NCBI GenBank assembly: GCA_021731025.1
Contig: JAKFYD010000037.1
Coordinates: 37,534-101,533 of the forward strand
From: Pseudobdellovibrionaceae bacterium
Lineage (GTDB): Bacteria; Bdellovibrionota; Bdellovibrionia; Bdellovibrionales; Bdellovibrionaceae
Direction of reading: 5' to 3'
Length of the DNA stretch: 64,000 bases
The position numbers and the translations under genes are program-made. How positions within the stretch are numbered: position 1 is the stretch's first letter; each line of letters begins with the position of its first letter. A model generated the notes under the pieces. That model made no database searches. It had not been told where the DNA came from and saw nothing but the letters and a program-made list of their open reading frames with translations. This document shows, piece after piece, positions 8,854 to 16,716 of the stretch.

Positions 8854-8975
8854 CGGTTTATAAGCACACCCAAATTCAAGTTCCACAGGGAGCGCCACAG
8901 GACTTCGAGTGTGAAATCGATAAACTAACTCGCGCCCGAGGACTGTTCGAAGGATTTGGGTGTGCTTATAAACCG
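8854..8975 (-). repeat. Giant stem-loop element B at the 3' end of rny
   Basis: A perfect 22-bp inverted repeat (8854-8875 with 8954-8975) surrounds 78 bases. Read on the minus strand, the inner 96 bases match element A with about five substitutions, while the outer 13 bases of each arm are different from A but perfectly complementary to each other. The distal arm touches the rny stop codon (8976). Beyond the structure on the minus strand comes a T-rich stretch, consistent with transcription termination of rny. The remaining sequence between crcB and this element (8564-8853) shows no gene or other structure. Confidence 0.82.
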
Positions 8976-10550
8976 CTATCTGGCGACGGTGGATTCATTG
9001 ACTAATGTTTCGCGAACCACGACGACTTTGATTTGGCCTGGGTAGCTGCATTCTTCTTCGATTTGTCGAGCGATTTTTTGGGACAGAGCTAGTGCCTCTT
9101 GGTCGTTAACTTTTTTACCATTCACCATGACTCGACATTCTCTGCCGCCGCTCAGGACGTAACAATCGGTGACGCCTTCGTAGCTTCGGGCGATGTCTTG
9201 GAGAACTGTGACCTTTTGATTGTAGGATTCAATTGTTGAACGGCGAGCTCCGGGACGGGCTCCTGAAATCGCATCGGCTGCGATCACCAAATAGGCCATG
9301 TCTGTAGCTGGTGCGACGTCAAAGTGATGGGCGCGCACGTTGTGAACTACGTCTGCGGCTTCATTTCTTTTTTCAATGAAGTCGGCGCCGATCATCGCAT
9401 GGCCACCATCGACGACGTGATCCATGGATTTGCCGATGTCATGAAGCAAACCGCTGCGACGAGCTTTTTTGGTGTCCAACTGCATTTCCGAGGCAAGTAA
9501 ACCGCAAAGCCAACCGACTTCGCCGCAATGAAAGTATTGATTTTGCGTGAACGAATAACGGTAGCGCAAACTTCCCATCATTTGGCGAATTTCGGGATGC
9601 ATATTTTCCATTCGCAATTCACGAGCAATGGCGTCTCCATCATTTTTAATCTGACGGAAAAGTTCTTTCTTTTGGTTTTCAGCGATTCTGCGAATCACAT
9701 CAGGAGTGATCGCCTTTTTTTCTTTCATGATGCGTTCGAGAGTTCGCCGGCTGAGTTCGCGACGAACGGGATCGTAGCCCGCGATCCCAATTTGATCAGA
9801 CTGTTCATCCACAATGACATCACAACCACAGGAATCCTGAACGGCCTTGATGTTATTGCCTGCGGGATCGCAGAAATTTTTTCGAACTTGAGGATCTGGA
9901 AATTGGACATTTCCAATACCTCGTTCGGCGCAATAGGGGCGCATAAAGCGATCCAAGGCCGCATCCAAGTACTGTTTCGCTTTGGCTTCCGAGTGGCTTT
10001 TGAGATCTTCATCCAGCATCTCGAGCCATCTTGTCGCTCGATCACGAACTTCTTTTTCTAAGTCTTGTTCGATTTCACTTTTAATTGTCGGAACTGAAAA
10101 ATTAAAGTGTTGAACAACCTTATCAATCAATTGCAAAGCCAGAGTTTTAACTTCTTCTTTGCGTGTCATTAAACCTTTTTCGCGATTTTTGATTTTACTT
10201 TCTTGAGACTGAACTTCTTTTTCGTAATTTTGGTTGTCTGATTTTAATTTTTGCCAAAAGTCGTCCTGTTTCTTCTTATTTTCGTCGATCAGTTCTTGCA
10301 AATTTTCAATTTTTTCTTCGATACGTAAAATGTCAGCGTCATGTTTGGCCCAGATGGCGGTTTCGATCTCTTGGTATTTTTCGTTTTCCTCGAGGGCACG
10401 TAAATCAAGCCATTCTTTGACGTCATCTTGGTGTTCTTGAGCTTCCTCTTTTGCTTTTTTTATAAGCTGTTCTCGCCAAAGGCGAAAAATAATCAGACCT
10501 AAAGTTGAGCCAAGAAGAAGTGAAATAAGAGCGGCGATAGCAATTTGCAT
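8976..10550 (-). CDS. rny: Ribonuclease Y
   Basis: 524 residues with the RNase Y architecture: an N-terminal membrane anchor (residues 1-22), a long charged coiled coil (about 30-150), a KH RNA-binding domain (about 215-275, ending GYDPVRRELSRRTLERI) and an HD hydrolase domain with LLHDIGKS near residue 370. RNase Y is a membrane-bound endoribonuclease that starts mRNA decay. It is transcribed divergently from arfB. Compared with Bacillus RNase Y, the HD region reads DHVVDGGHAMIG after the HD pair, a conserved pattern. Confidence 0.93.
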   Translation of the reverse strand: MQIAIAALISLLLGSTLGLIIFRLWREQLIKKAKEEAQEHQDDVKEWLDLRALEENEKYQEIETAIWAKHDADILRIEEKIENLQELIDENKKKQDDFWQKLKSDNQNYEKEVQSQESKIKNREKGLMTRKEEVKTLALQLIDKVVQHFNFSVPTIKSEIEQDLEKEVRDRATRWLEMLDEDLKSHSEAKAKQYLDAALDRFMRPYCAERGIGNVQFPDPQVRKNFCDPAGNNIKAVQDSCGCDVIVDEQSDQIGIAGYDPVRRELSRRTLERIMKEKKAITPDVIRRIAENQKKELFRQIKNDGDAIARELRMENMHPEIRQMMGSLRYRYSFTQNQYFHCGEVGWLCGLLASEMQLDTKKARRSGLLHDIGKSMDHVVDGGHAMIGADFIEKRNEAADVVHNVRAHHFDVAPATDMAYLVIAADAISGARPGARRSTIESYNQKVTVLQDIARSYEGVTDCYVLSGGRECRVMVNGKKVNDQEALALSQKIARQIEEECSYPGQIKVVVVRETLVNESTVAR

Positions 10551-10634
10551 TTCGAAATCATACCAGTATCAAAAGGGCTTTGTCATTTTCCGATAGCTCT
10601 TGTCGTTGCCAATGTTTCGCGTCATAATCCACTT

Positions 10635-11060
10635 ATGGATTTTCGACCTTTGCCCGAAGAGTTCTGGGCTTTTATCCAACAAGAAGTTAGCTTTACGGCT
10701 CAGCGAAGCCGAGGCCCTGGTGGGCAAAATGTTAATCGCACGAATTCGTCTGTGCAGCTGCGTTGGGAATATCTATTTTCTTCAAAGTTAAGCCAAGAGC
10801 AAAAATCACAAATTGCGCAGAAATTGGCTTCGTTTCTGACAAAAGAAAACATCTTAACCTTAAGATCCGACGTGCATCGTGATCAAGATATGAATAAAAA
10901 GGAATGTCTTTCGAAATTAAAGTCCCTCTTAGAAAGAGCTTTTTTCAAACCTAAAATTCGCCGAGCCACCAAACCGACAAGAAGTTCCAAATTGAAGAGA
11001 AAAGAAAGCAAACTCCGGCGCAGTGAAGTTAAAAAGGGTCGATCAGCAAAATGGAGCTAG
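10635..11060 (+). CDS. arfB: Peptidyl-tRNA hydrolase ArfB (ribosome rescue)
   Basis: 141 residues from ATG 10635, matching ArfB/YaeJ length. The catalytic GGQ is at residues 29-31 within SRGPGGQNVNRTNSSVQLRW. The C-terminus is a basic tail rich in Lys and Arg (last ~35 residues), which in ArfB enters the empty mRNA channel of stalled ribosomes. The open frame continues upstream to 10545 but would overlap rny; the internal ATG gives the conserved start. It is divergent from rny and shares the intergenic region. Confidence 0.93.
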   Translation: MDFRPLPEEFWAFIQQEVSFTAQRSRGPGGQNVNRTNSSVQLRWEYLFSSKLSQEQKSQIAQKLASFLTKENILTLRSDVHRDQDMNKKECLSKLKSLLERAFFKPKIRRATKPTRSSKLKRKESKLRRSEVKKGRSAKWS

Positions 11061-11140
11061 GCGGGTGAGCGTCGGCTCAATTCAGCCTGTCTAAGCGCGA
11101 TAAGGTTGCTTTTTAAAATATCCTGGATGAAAACTAGAGC

Positions 11141-11551
11141 ATGACTATTCTTTTAAAGATTATTTTACGACGGTTCTTTATAGTGTTGCTTATCGCCGGT
11201 ATCGGAGTCTTCTTTTACTTTGGCTATTCCTACATATTTTCAAGGGTCATTACGGGAGAAATCACCGGTGCTAAACATCTTTTAGAATCAAATGCGATCA
11301 TCACAAGTCCGAATGTTCGAGCGCAGTCGCCTCAAATTTTTTCATTCGCCATTGCCATTCGTGATCATAAGACCGGAGAAATCGTGACGGGTTCTTCAGA
11401 AGACCGTCAGTGGGCCGCCGTGAAAGAAGGGCAGTGTGCTCGCGCTGAATTTTTTCCTTATCCCCCTTGGGAGCTCAGTAAGGCCGGCACATATTTTGGG
11501 GCAAGGCTGCTGGGACTTTATGACAATTGCGAAATAGCTCTCAAAAAATAA
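11141..11551 (+). CDS. Single-pass membrane protein, unknown
   Basis: 136 residues. One strong hydrophobic helix (about residues 12-35: FFIVLLIAGIGVFFYFGYSY) follows a short basic N-terminus, so the ~100-residue remainder is probably periplasmic. That part contains two cysteines (in GQCARAEF and YDNCEIALKK) that could form a disulfide. No family recognised. The gene stands alone between arfB and a convergent thioredoxin gene, and its stop codon is immediately followed by stem-loop C. Confidence 0.7.
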   Translation: MTILLKIILRRFFIVLLIAGIGVFFYFGYSYIFSRVITGEITGAKHLLESNAIITSPNVRAQSPQIFSFAIAIRDHKTGEIVTGSSEDRQWAAVKEGQCARAEFFPYPPWELSKAGTYFGARLLGLYDNCEIALKK

Positions 11552-11639
11552 GCACCTCTTCCTATAAGCCTGGGTCCTTCGTTGCTTAGTCGGTCGGCTT
11601 GTGCGCCTCGGCCGCAGGCTTATAGGAAGAGGCGCGTGC
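11552..11639. terminator. Giant stem-loop element C, bidirectional terminator between convergent genes
   Basis: A perfect 18-bp stem (11555-11572 with 11615-11632), extended by GCAC/GTGC across a three-base bulge, encloses a 42-base GC-rich loop. The loop starts GGTCCTTCG, the same TCCTTCG that opens the interiors of elements A, B and D on the sense strand, but the rest differs. T-rich sequence flanks both sides: TTATTTTTTGAG on the minus strand and TTTATTGTTTATTT on the plus strand, so it can terminate both convergent genes. Confidence 0.8.
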
Positions 11640-11648
11640 CTTTATTGT

Positions 11649-13367
11649 TTATTTCTTTTCTGAAAATGAATCTTTGAGCTTTTTTAAGCGAGCCACATGT
11701 CTGTGGGTACGAATATTCTCGTTTGCAGGAAGAACTGTGGTTTTTATTGTTTCATCCAGTAATTGCGTCGCTTTGTTTTTGTCTCCTTTTTCGGCTTGCA
11801 ATTCGGCAAGAAGATAAACAACTCTGAGTTTATTATCGCCGTAGGAGTATTTGTAAGCGGATTCTGCTTTAGCTAAAGCAAGATCGGGTTGTTTTCTTTC
11901 TTTTAAAACCTGAGCATGATTGTAAAAGAAGGTAAATTCTTGAGGATAGATCTTTTGCATCTGTGAATACAGCTGATCAGCCTTTACAAAATCTCCGGAC
12001 TTATAAATGGCCCAGATTCTCGTTATGTTGTAACCCCGTGAAGATTCAGGATTTAATTTTTCAGTGCGAATCAACTGAGAGTAAGCTTCGGCGCCCTTTT
12101 TATAGGCCTCTTTGGCTTCATTTTCCATTTTGAGTTCCTCGAAAGCCGTGGCTTTCAGCAGCCATAGCTCTGGATAGGTGAATTCCGCAGGGATAGCTTG
12201 CCTCTTATTTTTCAGCCAAGCATCAACCAGAGAAAGTGTTTTTTCGTGGATCCATTTATTTAAAGCTTCATCTTTATGATCTTCTGCAAGTTGAGTGAGC
12301 CGACTGTATTTTTCATAGAAAGTTTCGGGGAAAGGGTAGCTTTGCAGAGACAACTTAAGAAGTTCGCCACTTTGTTTTTGTAAATCTTTATCGGTTGATT
12401 TTGCCATCAGAACCAAAGGCAAAAGCTGCAGAAGATCTTTCTCTTTTTCGGTGAGTTTTTTCTTTTTTGCGGCCAGCGAAAAGTATTTTAAGGCTTCAGA
12501 GGTATTTTCCTGCCTCCAGTGCATTTCTCCGAAGGCCCAAGTTTGTTCGGGGGAACGCAGGGACTCGGCCCTTTTTTTTCTTTCCTCAAAACTGAGATTT
12601 TTATCCTTCAGAGCGAGCTTCATTTCTTTTAGAAAATCATTTTTAGGCCGACTGCCAAGAATCCGGGAAATCTCTTCGGCTTGGGGGTTGGTAAAAATTA
12701 TTGTTGGGTAGACTTTAACATTGTATTTCACTTTAAGTTCCCAAGAAGCAGGATCATCACCATCCAGCTTCAAGAAAACAAAATCCTTATAAAATTTTTT
12801 AAAATCTTTGGTGTTAAATACTGTTTCATCGAGGACATTGCAGGGGGGACACCAGGTCCCGAAAAAATCGATCATCATCGGTTTGCGGCTTTGCCGAGCT
12901 TGCTCGAGAGCCTTACTGGCGTCGTTATGAATGAAAATTTCATCAACTTTAGGAGCTTTTGCAACCGTAGCGGTGGGAGTTGATACCGGCGCCAGAGCAA
13001 CAACCTTTTGATTGCGAAGATCCTCGCAGCGGTAGGATTTTGTTTGGGGTAAGCAGTAACTGTTAGCGTCGTCGCAGATGTAAAGTTCAACGTTAAGTTG
13101 GCAGCTCGGGTCCAGGTCACTAATGGCAACGCTCCCCGACGTAGATTCAAGCTTTAAGTGAAGAGCAGAAGTTTGCTGCTCTTGAATCTTTTCTACCTGT
13201 GAAGGCGCCTGAAGATTAAAATGATGGCCTTTGGAGGGCTTAAACTGAAGTTCTTTAGTGCCGTTTGAGCTTTGCAATTCAGCGCTGAAATCCACCTCAG
13301 TGGCGGAAAATCCCATTAAAGGTGAAAGAATGATCAAAGAGAAAATAAAAGAAAAGTCCTGCAACAT
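11649..13367 (-). CDS. Secreted thioredoxin-fold protein with DsbD-alpha-like N-terminus and TPR tail
   Basis: 572 residues. A signal peptide (residues 1-21) is followed by a domain with a Cys pair in LYICDDANSYCLPQ (98 and 105), resembling the C-terminal end of the DsbD alpha domain. Next comes a thioredoxin domain with active site TWCPPC at 171-176, like DsbD gamma. From about residue 250 to the end are TPR-like helical repeats. The membrane electron-transfer domain of DsbD is missing between the two redox parts. It probably acts in periplasmic disulfide reduction; its electron donor is not evident here. Confidence 0.8.
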   Translation of the reverse strand: MLQDFSFIFSLIILSPLMGFSATEVDFSAELQSSNGTKELQFKPSKGHHFNLQAPSQVEKIQEQQTSALHLKLESTSGSVAISDLDPSCQLNVELYICDDANSYCLPQTKSYRCEDLRNQKVVALAPVSTPTATVAKAPKVDEIFIHNDASKALEQARQSRKPMMIDFFGTWCPPCNVLDETVFNTKDFKKFYKDFVFLKLDGDDPASWELKVKYNVKVYPTIIFTNPQAEEISRILGSRPKNDFLKEMKLALKDKNLSFEERKKRAESLRSPEQTWAFGEMHWRQENTSEALKYFSLAAKKKKLTEKEKDLLQLLPLVLMAKSTDKDLQKQSGELLKLSLQSYPFPETFYEKYSRLTQLAEDHKDEALNKWIHEKTLSLVDAWLKNKRQAIPAEFTYPELWLLKATAFEELKMENEAKEAYKKGAEAYSQLIRTEKLNPESSRGYNITRIWAIYKSGDFVKADQLYSQMQKIYPQEFTFFYNHAQVLKERKQPDLALAKAESAYKYSYGDNKLRVVYLLAELQAEKGDKNKATQLLDETIKTTVLPANENIRTHRHVARLKKLKDSFSEKK

Positions 13368-13375
13368 AATACCTC

Positions 13376-13423
13376 CCAGCCAGGGAAGATAGCTTCTTTC
13401 TTAGGTCTCGCCAACCAGGGAAG
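13376..13423. repeat. Direct repeat pair upstream of the thioredoxin-TPR gene
   Basis: CCAGCCAGGGAAG (13376-13388) recurs as CCAACCAGGGAAG (13411-13423), 12 of 13 bases identical and 35 bases apart, in the divergent intergenic region. The spacing is close to whole helical turns, so the copies could be operator half-sites; this is only a suggestion. Confidence 0.35.
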
Positions 13424-13492
13424 TTTGCGCTTTGCTTCACGATAGAAAAAACATTTTTTGAATTTTTCGAATTCACAGTTACCATAAAGAAA

Positions 13493-14386
13493 GTGGATCC
13501 AGAAAAAATTAAAATAGATCAAGATTTGGTTAAGCAGTTGATTGAATCACAATGTGAATTGAAAGTTCATCAGCTTGAGCTTTTAAACACTTTGGTTTGC
13601 GCTGAATATTTGGTGAACGGAGAGTTTGTCTTTCGCTTCGCTCGCCAGAAAGCTCATTTGAAGAATGAAATCAAAGTTATGCCGTGGCTAAGATCTAAAC
13701 TGAATTTTATGACCCCGATGACAGAATGGGTGGGTGAACCCAGTGCTCGTTTCCCTTTTCATTTTGTTGGCGCTAAGAAAACAGCTTACAAAAGTTTAGT
13801 CGAGCAACCCTTATGGAGTTGCCAATCTTTAGAGTTTGGAGAAGAGTTAGGATTAGCTTTGAAGCAGCTCCATCAAATTCCCTCTCGGTCGTCGGCCAAA
13901 CAAAAACAGCTGAAGACTCCTGCTTTTTTGCGTTTTTCCGAACGACTTCAACGTTGTGAAAATTTATGGCGTAAACACGAGGCGTGGTTTGAAGAGTGTG
14001 GCTTCCCAACTTCTGTCTTACGAGAAGTTTTTTTGGGTTACGAAGACCTTCAGCCGGGGCATGAGCTCGTTCCCATTCATGGAAATCTCTATAGCCGGCA
14101 GGTTCTGGTTGATGAGCAATTTAATTTTGTTGGTTTGCAAGACTGGGGAAATATGCAGATGGGCGATCGGGGGCTTGATTTGTCATTAGCATGGATGATT
14201 TTTGAAGAGCCCGTAGCAAAATCATTTTTTAATGCCTATGGTCCCATTGAAGAAGCCCAATTTGAAATCAGTTTATTTCAAGCTTTGTACCATTCCGTGG
14301 TCATGTTGCCTTACTCCTTTAGGACCCAGGACGAAAATCTAAAACAGTGGACCATTTTTTCTTTGCGAAAATCCATCGGTCTTTAA
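13493..14386 (+). CDS. Aminoglycoside phosphotransferase-fold protein, catalytically degenerate
   Basis: 297 residues with the APH/choline-kinase-like layout. The Brenner motif region near residue 196 reads HGNLYSRQVLVD where active enzymes have HGDxxxxNxLxD, so both the catalytic Asp and the Mg-binding Asn are replaced. The downstream DWG (LQDWGNMQMGDRGLDLS) is kept. The start used is GTG 13493 without a strong Shine-Dalgarno. It is followed after 37 bases by the cNMP-binding gene and probably shares its transcript. It may be a small-molecule-binding pseudokinase. Confidence 0.72.
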   Translation: MDPEKIKIDQDLVKQLIESQCELKVHQLELLNTLVCAEYLVNGEFVFRFARQKAHLKNEIKVMPWLRSKLNFMTPMTEWVGEPSARFPFHFVGAKKTAYKSLVEQPLWSCQSLEFGEELGLALKQLHQIPSRSSAKQKQLKTPAFLRFSERLQRCENLWRKHEAWFEECGFPTSVLREVFLGYEDLQPGHELVPIHGNLYSRQVLVDEQFNFVGLQDWGNMQMGDRGLDLSLAWMIFEEPVAKSFFNAYGPIEEAQFEISLFQALYHSVVMLPYSFRTQDENLKQWTIFSLRKSIGL

Positions 14387-14423
14387 ACTTGGTTATTCAA
14401 CCTCTTTTGCTTATACTTAAAAA

Positions 14424-14867
14424 ATGAAATTAATATCAGCACGCTTTGAGCATGAACAAATTGAAGAATTTCAAGACGGAGATTGTATCTTTGAAGAAGG
14501 AGATACAGGGCGAGATCTCTACATTGTTCAAAGCGGGATTGTGAGTGTGATCAAAAAAACTCCCACCGATTCCATTCACATTGCTGAATTTACAAAAGGT
14601 GATTTTTTTGGGGACATGGCCTTGCTGCAAAGCTTGCCACGGTATGCATCGGCCTATGCGAAAGGGACGACGCGATTGTTGGTTTTAAAGCCTGCAGGTT
14701 TTTTGTTAAAAATTCGTCGCGATCCCACTTTTGCCTTTGAGATGCTTCAGCAGATGAGTTTCCGAATTAAAGTCTCTAACGACCGTCTTATTGAATTGGT
14801 CCAAAAATCCCAATTGCCCAAAGATCAGGTGCAAGAAATTCTGACAAGTGTGAATGGAAAATTATGA
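14424..14867 (+). CDS. Cyclic nucleotide-binding domain protein
   Basis: 147 residues consisting almost entirely of one cNMP-binding (CAP_ED) beta-roll, about residues 15-125. The glycine pattern is seen in GDTGRDLYIVQSG and the phosphate-binding-cassette region in GDFFGDMALLQSLPRYASAYA. There is no DNA-binding domain, so it is not a CRP-type regulator but a stand-alone sensor or effector subunit. Its stop overlaps the start of the phosphoesterase gene by four bases, implying coupled translation and perhaps a functional link. Confidence 0.88.
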   Translation: MKLISARFEHEQIEEFQDGDCIFEEGDTGRDLYIVQSGIVSVIKKTPTDSIHIAEFTKGDFFGDMALLQSLPRYASAYAKGTTRLLVLKPAGFLLKIRRDPTFAFEMLQQMSFRIKVSNDRLIELVQKSQLPKDQVQEILTSVNGKL

Positions 14868-15613
14868 TCACTGCCGTTCACTCGGAAAAAATAGTTATTA
14901 TTTCTGATTTGCATTTGGGTAACCCATTTTCTAACGCCCGAAAAAATGTCATTCCTTTTCTGCGCCACTCGGCTCGTCAAGGTTATGATATCTGTATCAA
15001 CGGCGATGGTCTGGAGATTGCCCAAGCCAGTTTTGCGAAAGTGGCTTTCGATGTGCCCGAATTGCTAAGAACTCTCAGCGAAATTCGTCAGATGGGGCGG
15101 GAAGTGTATTACATCACTGGAAACCATGACATTGCCCTGGAGCATTTTTTAGAAGATTGGGGCACAATGAAAGTGTCTCCCTTTTTAAATTTGCGTTCAG
15201 GGCCAATGCGAATTCGCATTGAGCATGGTCATATTTACGATCCTTTTTTTGTGAAGAACGCCGCTTTGTATGAAGCCCTAACTCACTTTGCGGGCTATTT
15301 GCTGAAGCTCCAGCCAAAACTTTATCATCTTTGGATTTCCTATGAAAAATGGAAATCTCGCTGGAGGAAAAGGAAGGGTGGAATTCGGGGCGAACACCCC
15401 GCATTCCGTGAAGCTGCTGATGAATTATCCCGGCGTGGATTTGACGCTATTGTTTTTGGCCATACTCATCATCCGGGGGAAATTGCTCTCGAAAACGGAG
15501 GGAAATATTTCAATCCGGGCTCTTGGATGTTGTCGACTCATTATGTCCGTGTTGATCATGGAAATGTCGATCTGTTAGAGTGGAAAAATATTCCATCGAG
15601 ATTAAACAATTAA
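14864..15613 (+). CDS. LpxH-like calcineurin-type metallophosphoesterase
   Basis: 249 residues. All five metal-binding blocks are visible: SDLHLG (Asp15, His17), NGDG (Asp48), GNHD (87-89), EHGH (His121, His123) and FGHTHH (His200, His202). The family includes UDP-2,3-diacylglucosamine hydrolases of lipid A synthesis, and the size fits. A Trp/Lys/Arg-rich segment around residues 160-175 could contact membrane. Translation is coupled to the cyclic-nucleotide-binding gene, an unusual partner for LpxH, so another phosphoester substrate is possible. Confidence 0.82.
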   Translation: MITAVHSEKIVIISDLHLGNPFSNARKNVIPFLRHSARQGYDICINGDGLEIAQASFAKVAFDVPELLRTLSEIRQMGREVYYITGNHDIALEHFLEDWGTMKVSPFLNLRSGPMRIRIEHGHIYDPFFVKNAALYEALTHFAGYLLKLQPKLYHLWISYEKWKSRWRKRKGGIRGEHPAFREAADELSRRGFDAIVFGHTHHPGEIALENGGKYFNPGSWMLSTHYVRVDHGNVDLLEWKNIPSRLNN

Positions 15614-16158
15614 GCTTGTTCGGGATTTTTGTATTCGGCGCAGATTTTATTATCCGCATCCAGTTTCACTAAAATTTCTTTGGTGAGTCCGCAATGAAAT
15701 CTATTGTCATCCAGGTCTTCTTTGAAGCCACAGAGTTTGCAAAGGCCAAATTCCCTATGTTTATTCTTTTTTTGTAAGTTTCGAAGTACTTGTTCAAAAA
15801 CCTTTGAAAATTCAATTTCGTCGGGAAGATCGAAACTCATCAGCTCTTTAAATTCCTTGATCAAAGTTTTACCTTTAGTGGTCAGATTGAGATGAAAAAC
15901 TCTTTTATCGTTTTGCGATTGCATTTTAGAAATGAAATCCTTTCCTTCCAGCAAAGCGACGCTCTGGGAAATGCTTCCTTTTGTTTGTCCTAAATAATCA
16001 CTAAGAGCTTGAACCGTATTTGAATACCGGTTGCAAGAATTGAGGTACTGCAAGATCTCCAAATGAACAAGTTGAAGCCCATGCTCATTGGCGAAGTTTC
16101 GCATCAGATTGCGGTAAAGTGCGGATAGCCTTTCGATCCAGACATTGATTCGTTGCAT
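15610..16158 (-). CDS. MarR-family regulator with C-terminal cysteine cluster
   Basis: 182 residues from the ATG at 16158; a TTG two codons earlier is also open. Residues 1-125 show the MarR winged helix (YLGQTKGSISQSVALLEGKDFI as recognition region). A C-terminal extension carries four cysteines at 140, 143, 156 and 173 (CKLCGF, FHCGL, KICAEY), which could bind zinc or a redox-sensitive metal. It is divergent from a truncated globin gene, so it may control globin in response to NO, oxygen or metal. It overlaps the phosphoesterase end by four bases (convergent). Confidence 0.83.
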   Translation of the reverse strand: MQRINVWIERLSALYRNLMRNFANEHGLQLVHLEILQYLNSCNRYSNTVQALSDYLGQTKGSISQSVALLEGKDFISKMQSQNDKRVFHLNLTTKGKTLIKEFKELMSFDLPDEIEFSKVFEQVLRNLQKKNKHREFGLCKLCGFKEDLDDNRFHCGLTKEILVKLDADNKICAEYKNPEQA

Positions 16159-16176
16159 AGACAAAGATTATTGAGA

Positions 16177-16193
16177 TTGAACAAATTTGACAA
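16177..16193. promoter_or_regulatory. Imperfect palindrome, candidate MarR operator
   Basis: TTGAACAAATTTGACAA is a near-palindrome around CAAATTTG in the 117-base divergent region between the MarR and globin genes. Size and AT-rich symmetry resemble MarR-type operators. The assignment is by position and symmetry only. Confidence 0.4.
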
Positions 16194-16275
16194 GTGAATA
16201 TTTTCTAGGCAATTTGGATGTTTAGAATCAATACTAATGTTAACGAACTAAATAAAAGATTGTTTGATAATAAAT

Positions 16276-16716
16276 ATGTCCGATTCAAATTACTTACGTG
16301 ACAAAGTTCCTGAGCCTGATGAACAAGCAGAGTTAAACTCTGTTCTGATCAAACATGGGCAGATCCGGGAAGTCGTTGTTTCATTTTATACCGAGATCGC
16401 TCAAGATGACCTTTTATCAAAAGCTTTTTCGAATGTCGAAGATTGGCCTCAGCACTTTGAAATCATGACGAACTTTTGGTGGGTGCGCATGGGAAGGGCG
16501 AGTTACATCTACTACCCTTATAATCCCATTAAAAAACATTTTGAAAATGGATTCAGCGCTGAACTTTTGTCGCGTTGGCTAGACCTATTTAAGAAATCTC
16601 TGGCTAAACACCTTAATCAGGAACAGATGAATGCTTGGTTCTTGCTCGCTGAAGCAATTGGTAATAACTTATTATCAAAGAACAACGAAGTGATAAGGAT
16701 GTTGAACTCGCGATGA
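16276..16716 (+). CDS. Group III truncated haemoglobin
   Basis: 146 residues from ATG 16276. The pattern fits trHb3: FYTEIAQDDLLSKAF (B10 Tyr38), WPQHFEIMTNFWW (E7 His60), then NPIKKHF with probable proximal His88 and LLSRWLDLF. Such globins bind O2 or NO and usually serve in NO detoxification or sensing. It overlaps the following pseudo-receiver/cNMP gene by four bases, so both are translated together, and is divergent from a MarR-type regulator. Confidence 0.86.
   Translation: MSDSNYLRDKVPEPDEQAELNSVLIKHGQIREVVVSFYTEIAQDDLLSKAFSNVEDWPQHFEIMTNFWWVRMGRASYIYYPYNPIKKHFENGFSAELLSRWLDLFKKSLAKHLNQEQMNAWFLLAEAIGNNLLSKNNEVIRMLNSR

Noticed and set aside
9528..10061. 177-codon plus-strand open frame inside rny
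   Set aside because: It lies entirely within the well-supported RNase Y gene and has no Shine-Dalgarno or family resemblance.
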